A stretch of 64,000 bases of DNA. Origin: Amblyomma americanum (Eukaryota > Arthropoda > Arachnida > Ixodida > Ixodidae). The translations under genes were made by a program, and so were the position numbers. Positions 23,082 through 34,679 of the stretch are shown piece after piece. The stretch lies in the NCBI RefSeq assembly GCF_052857255.1, contig NC_135498.1, positions 115,387,134-115,451,133 on the forward strand. The letters run 5' to 3'. The notes under the pieces were generated by a model. It made no database searches, had not been told where the DNA came from, and saw nothing but the letters and a program-made list of their open reading frames with translations. How positions within the stretch are numbered: position 1 is the first letter of the stretch; each line of letters begins with the position of its first letter.

Positions 23082-26000
23082 GTGCGGGACAGCTTCAAGT
23101 GACAAGCGAAAAGGCCGTCGAATTGATGTTTTGCGTTCCATGTCTTGAGAACAAACAGCCCAATAATTCTACAGTGTCTTCAAAACCTTCCGCTATTTCT
23201 CCCAGTTCGAAAGCGATGCATTAAAAACTCACCCGGCTATCCGTCCTACCGACCAAGCATCAGAACATGTACGCCCTTCGAACCACGCCTGAAATATACA
23301 GCGATCGTCTTTGCCGTGCTCTCATTTACGTGGGCCGTACAGGTCAGTGCCTAAGTGATTGCCAGCATACTGCCTACTGATCTTAAAATTTGATGCGCTA
23401 CTCTTGTTAAATACTGAAAGCACTGCGATCACAACTGCGAGTTTAACTCTCCAGAGTCCAAACAGTGAAACAAGTCCTCAATTTCCAGAGGCAGGCCTCG
23501 TCACTGCTTCGTACATTGTGCAACTGTGAAAGAGTTCTAGGTCTATCAAAAAAACATAGTAGCCCATAATAATAGGGAGCAGACAGCGATACTTTCTGAA
23601 AGTTTAAAGCGAAACGACTATGCATATAAACACGCATTGACAATAAATCATGACCCAATTAATAATTTTTCTATCACCTTCAAACACTGCAGTACCACTG
23701 TTGCAATCTTAGACGCGTTGGGAGGATGTAAGATTCTAGAGTGAGTCCAAGCACGCCTTCTACATTTCCTGACGCTTAAACTTGCAGTAGAAATGTATTT
23801 TAAACAGCTTTAGGTGCAGTGCACCAAGAAATTTGTTTTGCAAAAATAGACAAGATTATTGGCTTTTGCGGGGTGCAAAACGTGCATGAAATTTTGTCAA
23901 TTACAGTGTACAGTGCCAAAGTGACAGATTTAAAAAAAAACAAATCCCGAGAGCAACCATGGAAGCTTCCGACGTTGGGAACAGCGGTTACATCTCTACC
24001 GTGACTGTGCCCTCGGTCTCCCAGATGCGGCGGCGATCTTTACTAGGGGCATGTGACTGAATGAAACGTTTGTATGCACGCTTCCGACAGGCGTACTGAC
24101 GTGCTATGCGCTATGGCGAAACCTTTTTATTCATGACGATAGAAACGAGGTACACAAAGGCGCGGTCACTTCTTTCTGTCGTTCTCTCTTCGCACTGTTC
24201 CACTCTTTTCGTCATGCACCAACCAGCCCAAGCCAACACTTTATAGCAGTTTTTTTAAACGTTTATGTCGAACTGTACACGTTTCACTTCCAATGCAAAT
24301 AGGTTAGTCTATATTTTACACCCAGATCTATGCGTACCTTTGACCGAAAATATATGTTGCAGTACTTTTGTGGGCGCTTATAATGTTAAAGTAATTATGA
24401 GCCCCCCTTTCTAGACAACCCCATATGAGAAACCACCTCAGTGTGTTTACACCACGTACATGAGAGAAAAAAGCAACAGAAAATGCACCTCTAAGACTAG
24501 TTAAAATGCACTTTCATTGGTACCGTGGCCAGGTATTAATAACTAGTACAAATAAAACAATCTACGAGGGCTACAGGGCTATATGTACTAAGACTGGCTA
24601 AAAACTGCCTTTATGAGTCCTGATATTTTGCGCCTCAGACAGTTCAACAGACTGCGACTACTCTTCGCGTCGCGTCCGAATCTGTTGGTTTTCCCATCAA
24701 AAGTTGAGGATGCCACTGACTCCACACACTTTCCGTGGGTTTTCGTTTCACGCCTCGAAGAAAGCAGCCTTTTTCTCAATTTGTGATCGCTGCAGGCAGC
24801 TACCACAGCTGTCATAGTTATTCAACGGCAAGCGAAACGCTTGGTTGATAATTAGAAGTGACAACACGCACGCAAGCAGTACCCTCGTCAAACTTCATCT
24901 AATGAGAACAGATTCTGCCCATGTGCTTTGTGTTCTTTTTTGTTTGTGCCAATTTGATACAATAAGGCACTGATGTCGGCGAGCGCATTTATGTAAATTT
25001 ATTCCATCCGAAAGACAAGAGTTCAGTCTATATTCCTGTGTTTGAGCAGCTTCGACCACTTTACCGAGGAAAATCTAGGACGTACTCACACTAACTCACA
25101 GCTTCTCGCAAGCTGTTTCTCCTTCGTCACGCAGCTCCAAATGCTCTTAATACATTAAAAACTAGCTCGTACCTACGACTGCGCTTCGCAAGAGAACTTC
25201 CTCAGTCTTGACATATATTACTGACATGGTCAGGATGCAGTCACCGAATCAGAGGTTGGTGAGGTAAGTATTCACCGTTAGTCGTTGCACCGAATGATTC
25301 CACATATAATGCTCTCAACGATTTTCCCGGCACGCAGTGAATACCAACGTAGCGAGTGTATCTCCTCGTGTGGCACCCCTTTCTACTAGGTGTTTTCTCA
25401 CCATGCTTTCAGATGTCTACTTTCGCTAACCAGTATTTGAAAATGTTTCAAAGAATTAACGGAAGTCTCCTCGAGACTTTCGTTGCTGAATTCATTGCTC
25501 GAGTCCGTTTCAACCTCTTCTTGTGAGCTGTTATATTATTAACTTGCGTTTTTTCCCCCACACACTCTGCTCTCTTCCTAGTTTTGAAAGTCAACTTTAT
25601 TATTTTTACTTCCAATCATCCCTGTGCTGCCCTCTGTTAGATTACAAGCCTTCTCATTAGCCGTCATGTTTCTGCATGACATCTGAGTGCTGGCAAAAAA
25701 GATACAACTAATTTATACTTTCCTGTGGAGGTGTACTGGTAAGAGGCTATTCGTGATAGGAAAGCACCTGCGCGCCCACAGTGCAATCCTCCCTATTCTC
25801 ATTCTCCGAGTTATTTTGCTCTGATGGTCTGGATCTGTGGTATTCCTTGCCAAAAATATTTATTCCTATACGGTTTCTAATCTCTGGCTGCCTAATATAG
25901 ACCGCTATTTCCTTGTCAAACTGTTCAAAATTACTTAAGTTGCTTTGATCATTATTTGTATTCATATTAGTCTCTTTCTAGGTCGTGGATTTTGTTTCAT

Positions 26001-26310
26001 TTAATCATAAAATGCATGTCACAGAATAATTACGACAAGAGGTCCCGAACTAAAGGATAGCAATGGAACGTCTTGTGATCAAGTTAAAACAAGTTAAGGC
26101 GTGAGCACAGCACAAAAAGGGCACCAAAGAAAAATTACCGAACAGCTGTATAAACAAAACAAGAATAGATCTGCATTAGCGCTAATGAGGCAATAAGCGC
26201 AAGTTTCCTACACCGCACAGAAACTATTCTCTAAACAAAATAACAACAATCTATAAAGCCCACCAAATGATAGCAGCAAATAAACTCCGGCACGGCAAAT
26301 ATTTATGCAG
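23082..26310. other. GGT intron, no other feature seen
   Basis: About 3.2 kb of AT-rich intronic sequence. Several 60-80 codon open frames exist but none has a recognisable motif or splice-bounded shape. Confidence 0.4.
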
Positions 26311-26559
26311 TCAATAATACTTGTCAAAACAAAGAGACGCCGACCAGTAAAACGAAAAAATTGTATTGACGTTTCGGCGCCCAGAACGGGGGCCTTGTTC
26401 AGGCCCAGAACGGGGGCCTTGTGAACAAGGCCCCCGTTCTGGGCGCCGAAACGTCAATACAATTTTTTCGTTTTACTGGTCGGCGTCTCTTTGTTTTGAA
26501 ATGTATCCCCCCGGCCAGACGGGATTCCGTCACACTCTCGACTTCATCAATAATACTTG
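26311..26559 (+). mobile_element. Penelope-like small insertion with perfect 78-bp inverted arms
   Basis: A 223-bp insert (26324-26546) is flanked by the 13-bp direct repeat TCAATAATACTTG (26311-26323 and 26547-26559). Arm 1 (26324-26401) and arm 2 (26422-26499) are exact reverse complements over 78 bp. The 20-bp spacer is a near copy of the arm segment beside it (one mismatch). After arm 2 comes a 47-bp 3' end containing GACGGGATTCCGTC. The GCCGAAACGTC block and the inverted-partial-copy structure are what I associate with Penelope-like retroelements. That family assignment is from memory and should be tested. Confidence 0.75.
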
Positions 26560-27430
26560 ACTTTGACAATAATAAATTTGGCAGACTACCTCAGTGAGAT
26601 CACTGTTAAGTGCCGTTTTAGAAACCAATAGAGTTCTTAACACCACTGAAGTCCAAGGTCACCCACATTCTGCCCCATATAATTTGCATACTCTTGTAGG
26701 TCAAGGACAAAGAGCCAAACAATAATTTAAATGTTTAGGCCTTTGTAATCGTGCTTCTCACGTACATATTTTGTAAGCAATTTTTTCTAGCTCTCTGTAT
26801 ATAGTGTATTTTGTATGGAAGGAAACTACCTTTCTAAGGATGTTATGTGAGCGACCTGCAGAAGCTATGTTGTAACTTGATCGTCTCTTCTATCGCTTCC
26901 TTCCTTGCCACTGCTTAAAAGCTGTTCCATTTTCCTTTGCTTAAATTCAGAATTTACATACGCTCGTTCGTTTCACTACTGCACAGTTACCCTTCGTTTA
27001 TTGATCGATTTCGATCATTCTATTACACTTCACAACAAACTTAGAGCGAAGCGACAGGTGGTCCTCCAAAGACACCCTCCAACCATTGGAGTCAATCTAT
27101 AGTCACTGGTACCGCGATAAACCGCCTTCCACCTGCTTGCCACTGTGACACGCGCGTGGCCCTTGACGATGACGTTACGGCAATTTGTCGATTCCATGGG
27201 GGAAGAGCCTCCTTTGAGGAGCACCTTGTTTACTTCACGAATAGTAACTGACTAGAATTATATTTTCTCTCGGGGCGCCCCTAGTTTCATTCCTTGGCTT
27301 CAAGTTCAAACATTGCTTTGTCTACCGGACGAAACTGTCATACACCTGCCGAAGTTAATAATCCCCCAATTTTTGACTACAAGTTGCCTGCATTTACTGA
27401 AAATCAAATAAAGATAATAACTGTACTCAC
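26560..27430. other. GGT intron, no other feature seen
   Basis: Intronic sequence directly downstream (in gene sense) of the exon at 27431. Nothing else was recognised. Confidence 0.45.
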
Positions 27431-27671
27431 CAGGCCAACGCCGGTGGTAATGTGGGATCCTCCAGATCCGCCGACACACATCTCTGGGTTGCCGTCCTTG
27501 TCCAGAACAATAGTGGGCGCCATGGAAGACTGAGGAATTTTGTTTGGCTTGATGAAGTTGACGGGCGAAGGGCTGAATCCATAGACGTTCACTCGCCCGG
27601 GCGTGGAGAAGTCGTCCATCTCGTCGTTCAGCGGAAACCCAGTACCTTCGGGTATCACGTGACTCCCGAAA
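27431..27671 (-). CDS. GGT: GGT exon j (active-site core of small subunit)
   Basis: A strong acceptor (CTTCTCTTTTTCGTGCAG) precedes 27671 and donor GTGAGT follows 27431. One base completes a His codon split with the previous exon, and 80 codons follow. Motifs: LNDEMDDFSTPG (Glu and Asp that hold the substrate amino group), PQSSMAPTI (Ser-Ser pair binding the gamma-glutamyl carboxylate) and GGSGGSHITT (Gly-Gly of the oxyanion hole). All match the catalytic set known for animal GGT. An alternative, longer reading from an upstream TTTTAG would insert non-conserved residues and was not preferred. Confidence 0.95.
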
Positions 27672-28320
27672 CTGCACGAAAAAGAGAAGCCAAGCTTGGA
27701 AAACTTGTAGCGGCGCGGCACCCTCAAGAAACCTAAAATAAACACTGAGATTAATTAGACAAGCATGCTGCCGACAGACACGGAAACAATAAAAATGCAG
27801 ATCACGAGGACAATTGCTGCTTAAGAGCAGACTGCTTGATGTAAAATTACTGCACTTCTTGACCTCTCCTCGGTCAGAAAAAGCGCCAATCAAAGACTTT
27901 GTGAACCCGGCCAAGTCACCTCTAAGCGCACAAATTCCTTTGCCCACGTATAGAAAATGGACGCAAACAGCACTTTCCGGGAACCGACAACACTATTCAT
28001 GGTCAAAGTAACACTTGCCTATATGTTATTCCCAATATATTACCCCCATGGAAAACGTGCATTCTCCGACCGGCAGGTCAAAGCTAAACTATTCTGTTCG
28101 ATTTGAGGCGCCGCCGCTCTGAATCCAGGAAAAAGCACTCTGGTCTTGCAGTATCGCTCAAGAAGCAGTATGACACACCTCTAACATTCCTTCCGCTCTT
28201 GGCCACTACGCGGACCGGCCGGCATCAACTTCCCGTCAGACCAAACACAGGCCACTACTCATTCAAAATATTATCGGAATTAGGTATTATTCGAGGAGTG
28301 CTAAGCGGCACCGCGCTCAC
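27672..28320. other. GGT intron (649 bp)
   Basis: Intron between the active-site exons. No further feature seen. Confidence 0.6.
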
Positions 28321-28511
28321 TGGTAGTTGATGGTGCTCGTTATGGCCACGACATTGCCTTCTGCGTCCCAGTAGCACGAGTGTGACGTGCCGCCTTGCGC
28401 TTTTTTGGTGTCGACAAAACCGTAATAGCTCAGGTCATCGTGAGTCTGCGAGTCGGTGATCTTGCTTCCGGCTGTCTTAGCCGCCTCCTCTGAAACAAGC
28501 TCCCGGGCCAC
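28321..28511 (-). CDS. GGT: GGT exon i (autoprocessing site)
   Basis: Acceptor CGGTCATCGCAG before 28511, donor GTGAGC after 28321. The 63 codons plus two bases begin VARELVSEEAA and contain AQGGTSHSCYW. The Thr of GGT is the residue at which the precursor cuts itself and which then acts as nucleophile (Thr 396 in this numbering). TSTINY follows, as in the family. Cutting here would release the small subunit, of which about 141 residues are in the window. Confidence 0.95.
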
Positions 28512-28619
28512 CTGCGATGACCGTAAGTTCAGATTGCACATGAAATTGCGATTAAACACGTCAAGGAGAGATGCGAATTTACACAGCGCGTTGACGCGAC
28601 AAGCGAACGCAACAGAACA

Positions 28620-29075
28620 CTTTTTTAGAGCGAAAGCTGTATTAATACATGTTGTCCAATGTCATCTTGATACGTGTTAGACCTTGAGGTCCCAGAGCGC
28701 AGGCAAACCACGTGACCTGCCAAGCAGAGGTGCACCCGCGCGCTCGCCGGCTCCGCTGCTGTGATACCACGTGATTAGGAGAGGGCAGGCAAGGACAGGC
28801 GCATCTGCCGTTGTGACAAACGTGACTAGGAGAGGATGCAACAGCTGTTAATTCGGGCGTTTCTCTTCCGGTTCGTCATGGATGATGCGCGTGCTGGAGA
28901 GTGTGTGTCAACTCTTCGGCGTCGCCTTCAAGTCGCGCCCGATCATCTAGTCGATATAGCTCGCAGAGAAGGTGTACTGCAGAGGACGCGAGCTAAACGA
29001 GCCGCTGAAAACGAGGAGCAACGAGAAGCTAGACTTGCGAAGCAGCCAAACAAACCTTTTTTCTCACTATAACTA
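28620..29075 (+). repeat. Dispersed repeat with charged ORF, copy 1
   Basis: Starts near TTTTAGAGCGAAAGCTG and includes an open frame 28836-29072 (78 codons). Its C-terminal half is very charged: QRTRAKRAAENEEQREARL. A related copy lies at 36656-37035, with matching blocks at GATCATC-GTCGA, GCGAGAAGG-like and AACGA-x-GAGGAG. The AEN-E-R-ARL pattern is like the short 'R-A-x-ET-EE-RxxRL' repeats in several arthropod transposon-linked proteins (STPR-like), as I recall them. It sits in a GGT intron, antisense. Confidence 0.55.
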
Positions 29076-30749
29076 GGTTTAGAAGAGTTAAACCTCCCCA
29101 AAATTTTTGCACTCATCCAACACTTCCTTACTGTATTTAACAGAAATAGACGCAGAAAGATAATATTCAACGAAGTGTTGCGGGCGCTAAGTTTTATATT
29201 AAGTTTTATACTTTTAGATGTTTTAGAAGACTTGTATTGTTCACCCAAGTGTGAAAGTGTGAGCATGAGGAATTATTGTCGAAAAGCGCTACGCCCAGGT
29301 TTAAAGTAAATTCTTCTCAGACAGATTTGTACACATTTCACGAGCCTTCCTAAGTACATCTGATGCCAGCCACAAGTTCTTCGTATAACCGCTGCACACC
29401 TGTTTTACTACAGGTAACAAATATAGACAGGCGTAGCTCATCAGCATGTAAACATTTCAAAAAGCGAAGCTAGCAAGAAAAATACTGAAAGTGTCTTCAC
29501 AAACCCAAGCCTGACAATAGGTCTGATAAAACTGCATATGCTTCAAGGCTCAAAATAACTCTTCGAGCCTCTGAAGCCTGTCTAGCCGCTGTATGATCGG
29601 CAGCGACCAATTGTGTTTCTTTAAAAAGCGGCACTAAACGAACAGGACAACATAAGGGCTCTTCATGTATACTCAATTCCACTACTTTCAGCACAGCGGG
29701 AGCTTTATGAGCCAGGCAGCGGCTTCAAGTCTTCAGAACATGAAACCCGTGAAAGCTTTTCGCCGTGCTCCTCGTTTTCACTTCACGGTAGGAGGTACCT
29801 ATTCCTTCTTTAGTGCCATAACTTAAGCGTTGAACTACCTTCTAGTTTTTTTTAAGTATCCGAAAACACAGTGGGCTGCGTGAACTGGGCGTTAGCCATC
29901 TACAACCCGGCCCTACCAGAATATGCGTCAGATTCATCTCATTCAAGGTAACTAAATGTCACCTGTATGTGCGCACCGATGTTTCATTCGGGGGAATTTT
30001 TCCTTTCAGGAAATTTAAGGCGTCAAATATAAAAAAAAAAATTTCCGAAGTCCCAGGGAATCTTAAGAACTTAAATTGTGCCCCTTTTTTTAAATTTACG
30101 AAGTCTACCACCTGCAGGAGGTAAAAGGGCCTGAAACAAAAAATCCTGAGTCTACATGAGGCAATATGGGTCACAGCATGCAACATCACTGTACTTACAG
30201 CGGCATTCAGTGATAAAGACAACGTGCCAATCTTACCGCACAAAGGCTTTGAAGGAACCGGATAAATGATTTTTTTTTCAGTGCGAAAGCACTACTTAAC
30301 ACGGTCAAGATCCACCAAGCATCTTGTGGTTTGTATGACCTTGTGGTTGACATTCGCCATCTTGCAAAAATAATTATTGACGCGACTGTGTATCGAAGCC
30401 GCAACGCAGCGAACCTATAAGCTTCGCTGGCCACGGCACAAGAGCACTGTGCTATCGCCGCAGCCCATCACGCCTCGTGTTAAATTAAAAACGCACTCGC
30501 GCTGCTCATTGCACTTCGTCGTCTACATCACCTTCCATCTGTGCGCAAAAGCTTTGGCACGTCCTACTGGGCTTAAAAACTTTAAAACACTACCTTTTTT
30601 TGTACCCCAGAGGGTTCACCTACGTGAAGAATTTGTTTGCATAGGAAATTCGAAGCGAGAGGCAACAAAATTCTTCAGAAATTTCGTGTCTTCAACTTTT
30701 CGCAATCGCAGTGGAGCAAAATGGCCAAACAGTGACCCTTAATGCTAAC
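29076..30749. other. GGT intron, no other feature seen
   Basis: Rest of the 2238-bp intron. AT-rich with nothing recognised. Confidence 0.45.
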
Positions 30750-30828
30750 CTTTGCTACGCTGCCTTCGAGCTGCTGGTCTCCAAGGAGCGCCCGCTTGGC
30801 GTAAGCGAACTTGAGAGCTTCAACAAAC
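30750..30828 (-). CDS. GGT: GGT exon h
   Basis: Small exon: one base completing an Arg codon plus 26 codons, FVEALKFAYAKRALLGD then QQLEGSVAK. This matches the '[20 protein letters not shown]' segment of animal GGT. Acceptor GTCGCAG, donor GTTAGC. Both neighbours join in phase. Confidence 0.94.
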
Positions 30829-31117
30829 CTGCGACCAACAAAACAGCATTCTAATCAGTTGTAGTCAAGTTATGCATCGAGAAGCCGCGCTGCCCTTCGC
30901 AACACAATCTTGGAAACGCCTGTTCCCGTAAACCATCAAGCCTAATTAACTCCCCCTCGAGTAACTAGAACTTCGAAAACCAGCAGCCATTTTATGAATG
31001 TGTACCCTCTCCGTATTAAGTGATTTTTCATGGTTTAAATAGTAGCCAGTATAAAATAAAATACTGGCACTGTATTTCAGCCTACGCGGTCTTACACGAG
31101 ACGAGCAGCCAACCGAC

Positions 31118-31322
31118 CTGTGGTAGGTCAGGGGACTGTCCTCAAGTTGGTCCCGAGCCCCCTCTCTCAGCAAGTCCACGATGCCCAGTATGTAGGCGAG
31201 GACGGCGCCGCTAGCTGGTGGAGGGACTGAGTACATCGTCCGGCCGTCCCGGAACTTTCTGACAACCGGATCAGCCCAGCGCACTTTATACTTTTGAAGG
31301 TCTTCTTTCGTTATAATTCCGC
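31118..31322 (-). CDS. GGT: GGT exon g
   Basis: Acceptor TTTTTTCCAG before 31322, donor GTCGGT after 31118. 205 bp: two bases completing Arg, 67 codons and two bases of the next Arg. Begins GIITKEDLQKYKVRW ('GGIVTAEDLNNYR' in the family), continues with MYSVPPPASGAVLAYIL and ends LTYHR with the next exon. These are large-subunit residues. The intron to the next exon is the shortest in the gene (289 bp). Confidence 0.95.
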
Positions 31323-32849
31323 CTGGAAAAAATAAAAAGTTAATTCAGGTCTTTGTTTTCATTCTGACATCCATTCCTGTGACAAACAACAAAACGCTTT
31401 CCCAGATATCACAAGCGCTGGCGCCACAGGGGCAGACCATCCGTCATGTGAACCGTAAGTAAGAATTTTCCTTTTCGATATATCTTGGAACTCTTCGCGC
31501 TTTTTTTAACGCGCTAAGACGTCCCGCAACCTTGTGTGTCCGCGTTTTCTCACAGGCGGTTCCACTTAGGAAAGACGCCATCGCGTCTCTGGCCGTTGCC
31601 TCAACAAATCAGAGGTCCGCGCTGCGACTGAAAAACTTAACGTCCATTTTGCACGCTGCATACAGCAGACGCGAAACGATGGATATAGTAGACAAAAGAG
31701 CACTTGCTAAATATAAAACAGGACAAAGCCGAAATTGATAGCTATCCAACAAGGCCTGTCTATCCTTTTTTTCTGAGGGCGGCGAAGGCGAAGCGCCCAT
31801 TTCAAAAGAAAGTTGTTGCTTGAAGCCGGAAGGTCACAAATTTCACTTGCTATTCTCTACATTTACGATAAAATCATAATTGGAAGACAAACTTTAATTT
31901 TAGTGGCAACACGGCATATCTGGTTTTTCTCTTGTTCAAGGGAATGCCCGCTAAATAATACATACGTGCGCATATTCCATTTTCATAGACCGTTTATCCG
32001 AGAGAGAACCTTACAGAGAAATCACAAGATCATAAATGAAAACGTTTGAGGTCACTTCGGTAACCCACACTAGAGGAATGCAAAAGCACTGACGCCTCCC
32101 CGTTTTGTCTTTGCCCCTCTTTGCCTCTCTTTGCTTCACTTGTCCCTTTTCCTCACATTTACTCGATTAAGCACTGGTGTATATTCATCTAATTTCCCAA
32201 TTACCACAATAGTTTGACTTACTTACTTTTGAGTTTTCAAACATGGCACCACGCGTTTGCTCCGCCCACACTTCTGGTTTTTCGAATTTAGCGACACACT
32301 TTGCCCTGACTCCGCCCCCTTTTTGGACATTTTTGGCTCTAATAATTACTTCATCACTCTATCAACACTTTTTTTGTGCAGCATCCTCACATCCTGTTCT
32401 TTCGATTACCACAATTCATTTGGCGCTACCACGTCTAAGTTCCTCACAACTGCTGCAGACACGTATTGCCGACACAACCTGTCGACATAGTCTAGTAAAG
32501 CTTTCGCCTTAATAATTCTCGTGAATTTTTTTACGCGCAACTTCGTCCAAAGAAGATTGCAGCGGGGATCATTGGCGGTATTCTGGCATGTTTCTATTCC
32601 TCGTTTTGCCACACAACTTTCTTCTCCATTTACTGATCTTAAATCTGAACTTTGTTATTCAAAAAAGATGAAAAAAGTAGCTAAGACAGCTGGCAGGAAA
32701 TATTAATTTACAGTATTTTCAGAAAAGGTTTCAAAGGTCTTCGATTTACTGACTGTGTATCATTTTCCCACCAGCGCGCTGTACTAATGTCCTCACAGTT
32801 TGAATTTAGGATGCTTCTGCCAAGGTGTGCTCTACTAAGCGAATGAGAT
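31323..32849. other. GGT intron, no other feature seen
   Basis: Part of the 3208-bp intron. Nothing recognised. Confidence 0.45.
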
Positions 32850-33087
32850 GATTTGGTTTTATGCGGTTTAACGTCCCAAAGCGACCCATGCTTTGAGGGA
32901 TGCGCCAGGGGAGGGCTCCAAATAATTTCGACCACCTGGGTTTCTCCAACATGCACTAATACCGCCCATTACACGAGTCTCTTGCATTTCGCCTCCGCCG
33001 AAATGTGGCAGCTGACGCTGGGATCGATCAAGCCCGCGCCTTTCGGATGAGTAGCTGAGCGCAATATTCACTGAGTCACCGCGGTGG
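32850..33087 (-). repeat. SINE-B in GGT intron
   Basis: Minus-strand copy: 3' end GTTTAACGTCCCAAAGCGAC, central AATTTCGACCACCTGGG, degenerate B-box GGATCGATCAAGCCCG and A-box end GTCACCGCGGTGG. It lies in the same sense as GGT. Quite diverged. Confidence 0.8.
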
Positions 33088-34530
33088 AACAGTAAAAAAC
33101 AAATTACATCACAGAACTCTGGCAGAATAAATTCGTCTATGGAATGTTAGCCGATTCTACTGGAGTCGTCACTGATTATTTCAAAGAAGCTGCAAGAGCT
33201 AGAATTAAATGGCGTACGTCGCTATACGCTTGATATAATGAAGTAGTATTCTGATAATCTTAAACACTATGCTACCATGAAATTAGATGCTGCTTTTATC
33301 TCGTGTAATGCAGCAAGACGGGAGGGGCTGGTCTGGCAGGGTTCGTTTGACGTCGTGACTGCGTTGGCAAGGTCTGCTACAGAGTTCCAGCATGGGGATG
33401 AATTCGCACGTCCCCCATATGCAACGGAGACAAGCAGCTCTGGATTAAGATCAGATGGCCGAGTCAAGTCAGCGATCAAGGCGGTGGCGGCGCGACTGCG
33501 TGTTAGATCAAGCGGCCATCCAGCTGGCAGCTCTCGCGGGGTGGTCAAAAACATACTCCTCCTGTTCTGCTGATGCCTGCCCTGGCCCCTCTTGGCTTCG
33601 TGCATTACACTGAGAACATCTATTCGTGTCCACAGGGCAATATTTCGGGATCTTGTCCTTTAACATTTTGTGACTAATGTTATACGAATAGTTCAACAAT
33701 GACGACCACCCTGTAGTTCCGTCCCTCAGAGCACCCGACGCCCAGCGCGATGGAAAAGAACAGCGCTGGAAATTCGGTTGAGACTTATGTATGGGCAGTC
33801 TCGGGGCGCTTACAGTAAATACGTTCTTTGCGTGTGCCAGAGTGAGATCTCTGCGTTGATGCAATTTGTTGCGTGTGAACGAGTATTCCCAGCGTTCTCC
33901 CTTCCTGTGTCTTGCGGCGAGGGTGTCAAAAGCTTTAAGCTTTCATTAATGCCAGTTTGCTTGTGTAAGCTCGTCAGCCTTGGAAACCATTTCTAAAAGC
34001 ACGTAAAAGCACTCGCGCAACAACGTAGTTGAGACCAGTGACCAGTAGGAAACAATGCTTCAGGAACCATCAGCACGATGGGAGTTAACTGTTGGTCTGC
34101 ACTCTCGTGATTTCCACACTTTTCAGTTCTTGCAGAACGTATAAAATTTTGATTCCTGTGAAAGCTTCTGCAGTGCCCTGCGGGCAGCGCGCATTCAATA
34201 GTAACCAGCCAAAGGCGCTACAATCTAACGGCGAACTGATTTGTGCTTTTAGATTTTCGCAGCCAGAAACAACTTTCTTCTTTATGTGCTTCATAGCACA
34301 TTGATGCAGACACACTACCGTTCCACATTCATTGATTTCATTAATTAGGGCATAAAATCCTTGCACTGTTCATCGCATAGCTCGTCTGGTACATTTTTCC
34401 CATGCCAACGGCCAGCTCAGATCCGAGTCATCGTGCCGTCGCTGTGGAATAAGTAGAAAAACAAATTGCCCACTTTTTACAACAGCGTAAAGAATGACCC
34501 AAACAAAATGTGAGCAGTTTAGGGGCTTAC
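33088..34530. other. GGT intron; ORF-rich patch of unknown origin
   Basis: Between 33267 and 33864 both strands carry 100+ codon open frames and GC content rises. One minus frame has CSQCNARSQ, a lone Cys pair. I could not assign it. It may be a degraded mobile-element piece. The rest shows nothing. Confidence 0.35.
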
Positions 34531-34679
34531 GTGATTTGTTGACGGCGTCTACAATCTTCTCTGCGATATCACCGATGTAAAACTGACCAACACCGTGAGC
34601 CTTCAGCAGTCTAAAAGTTGCTGCAAGGTCTTTGTTAACCAACCGGTCACCTAGACCGAGAGGATCTCTCGGTTCTCTC
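34531..34679 (-). CDS. GGT: GGT exon f
   Basis: Acceptor TTGTTTTTCAG before 34679, donor GTAAGC after 34531. One base, 49 codons and one base: REPRDPLGLGDRLVNKDLAA, then GVGQFYIGDIAEKIVDAV. This corresponds to the family segment 'GERLTLPQLADTYETLA..GAQAFYNGSLTAQIVEDI'. Phases fit both neighbours. Confidence 0.94.

Noticed and set aside
27672..27730. Extended GGT exon using the TTTTAG acceptor near 27729
   Set aside because: It would add about 19 non-conserved residues before FGSHV and break the split His codon. The CGTGCAG acceptor at 27672 gives a perfect join.
33267..33864. Overlapping 112-118 codon minus-strand frames in a GGT intron
   Set aside because: A lone CxxC and Ala/Arg-rich text are not enough to name a protein. 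Both strands are open, so it is probably compositional.
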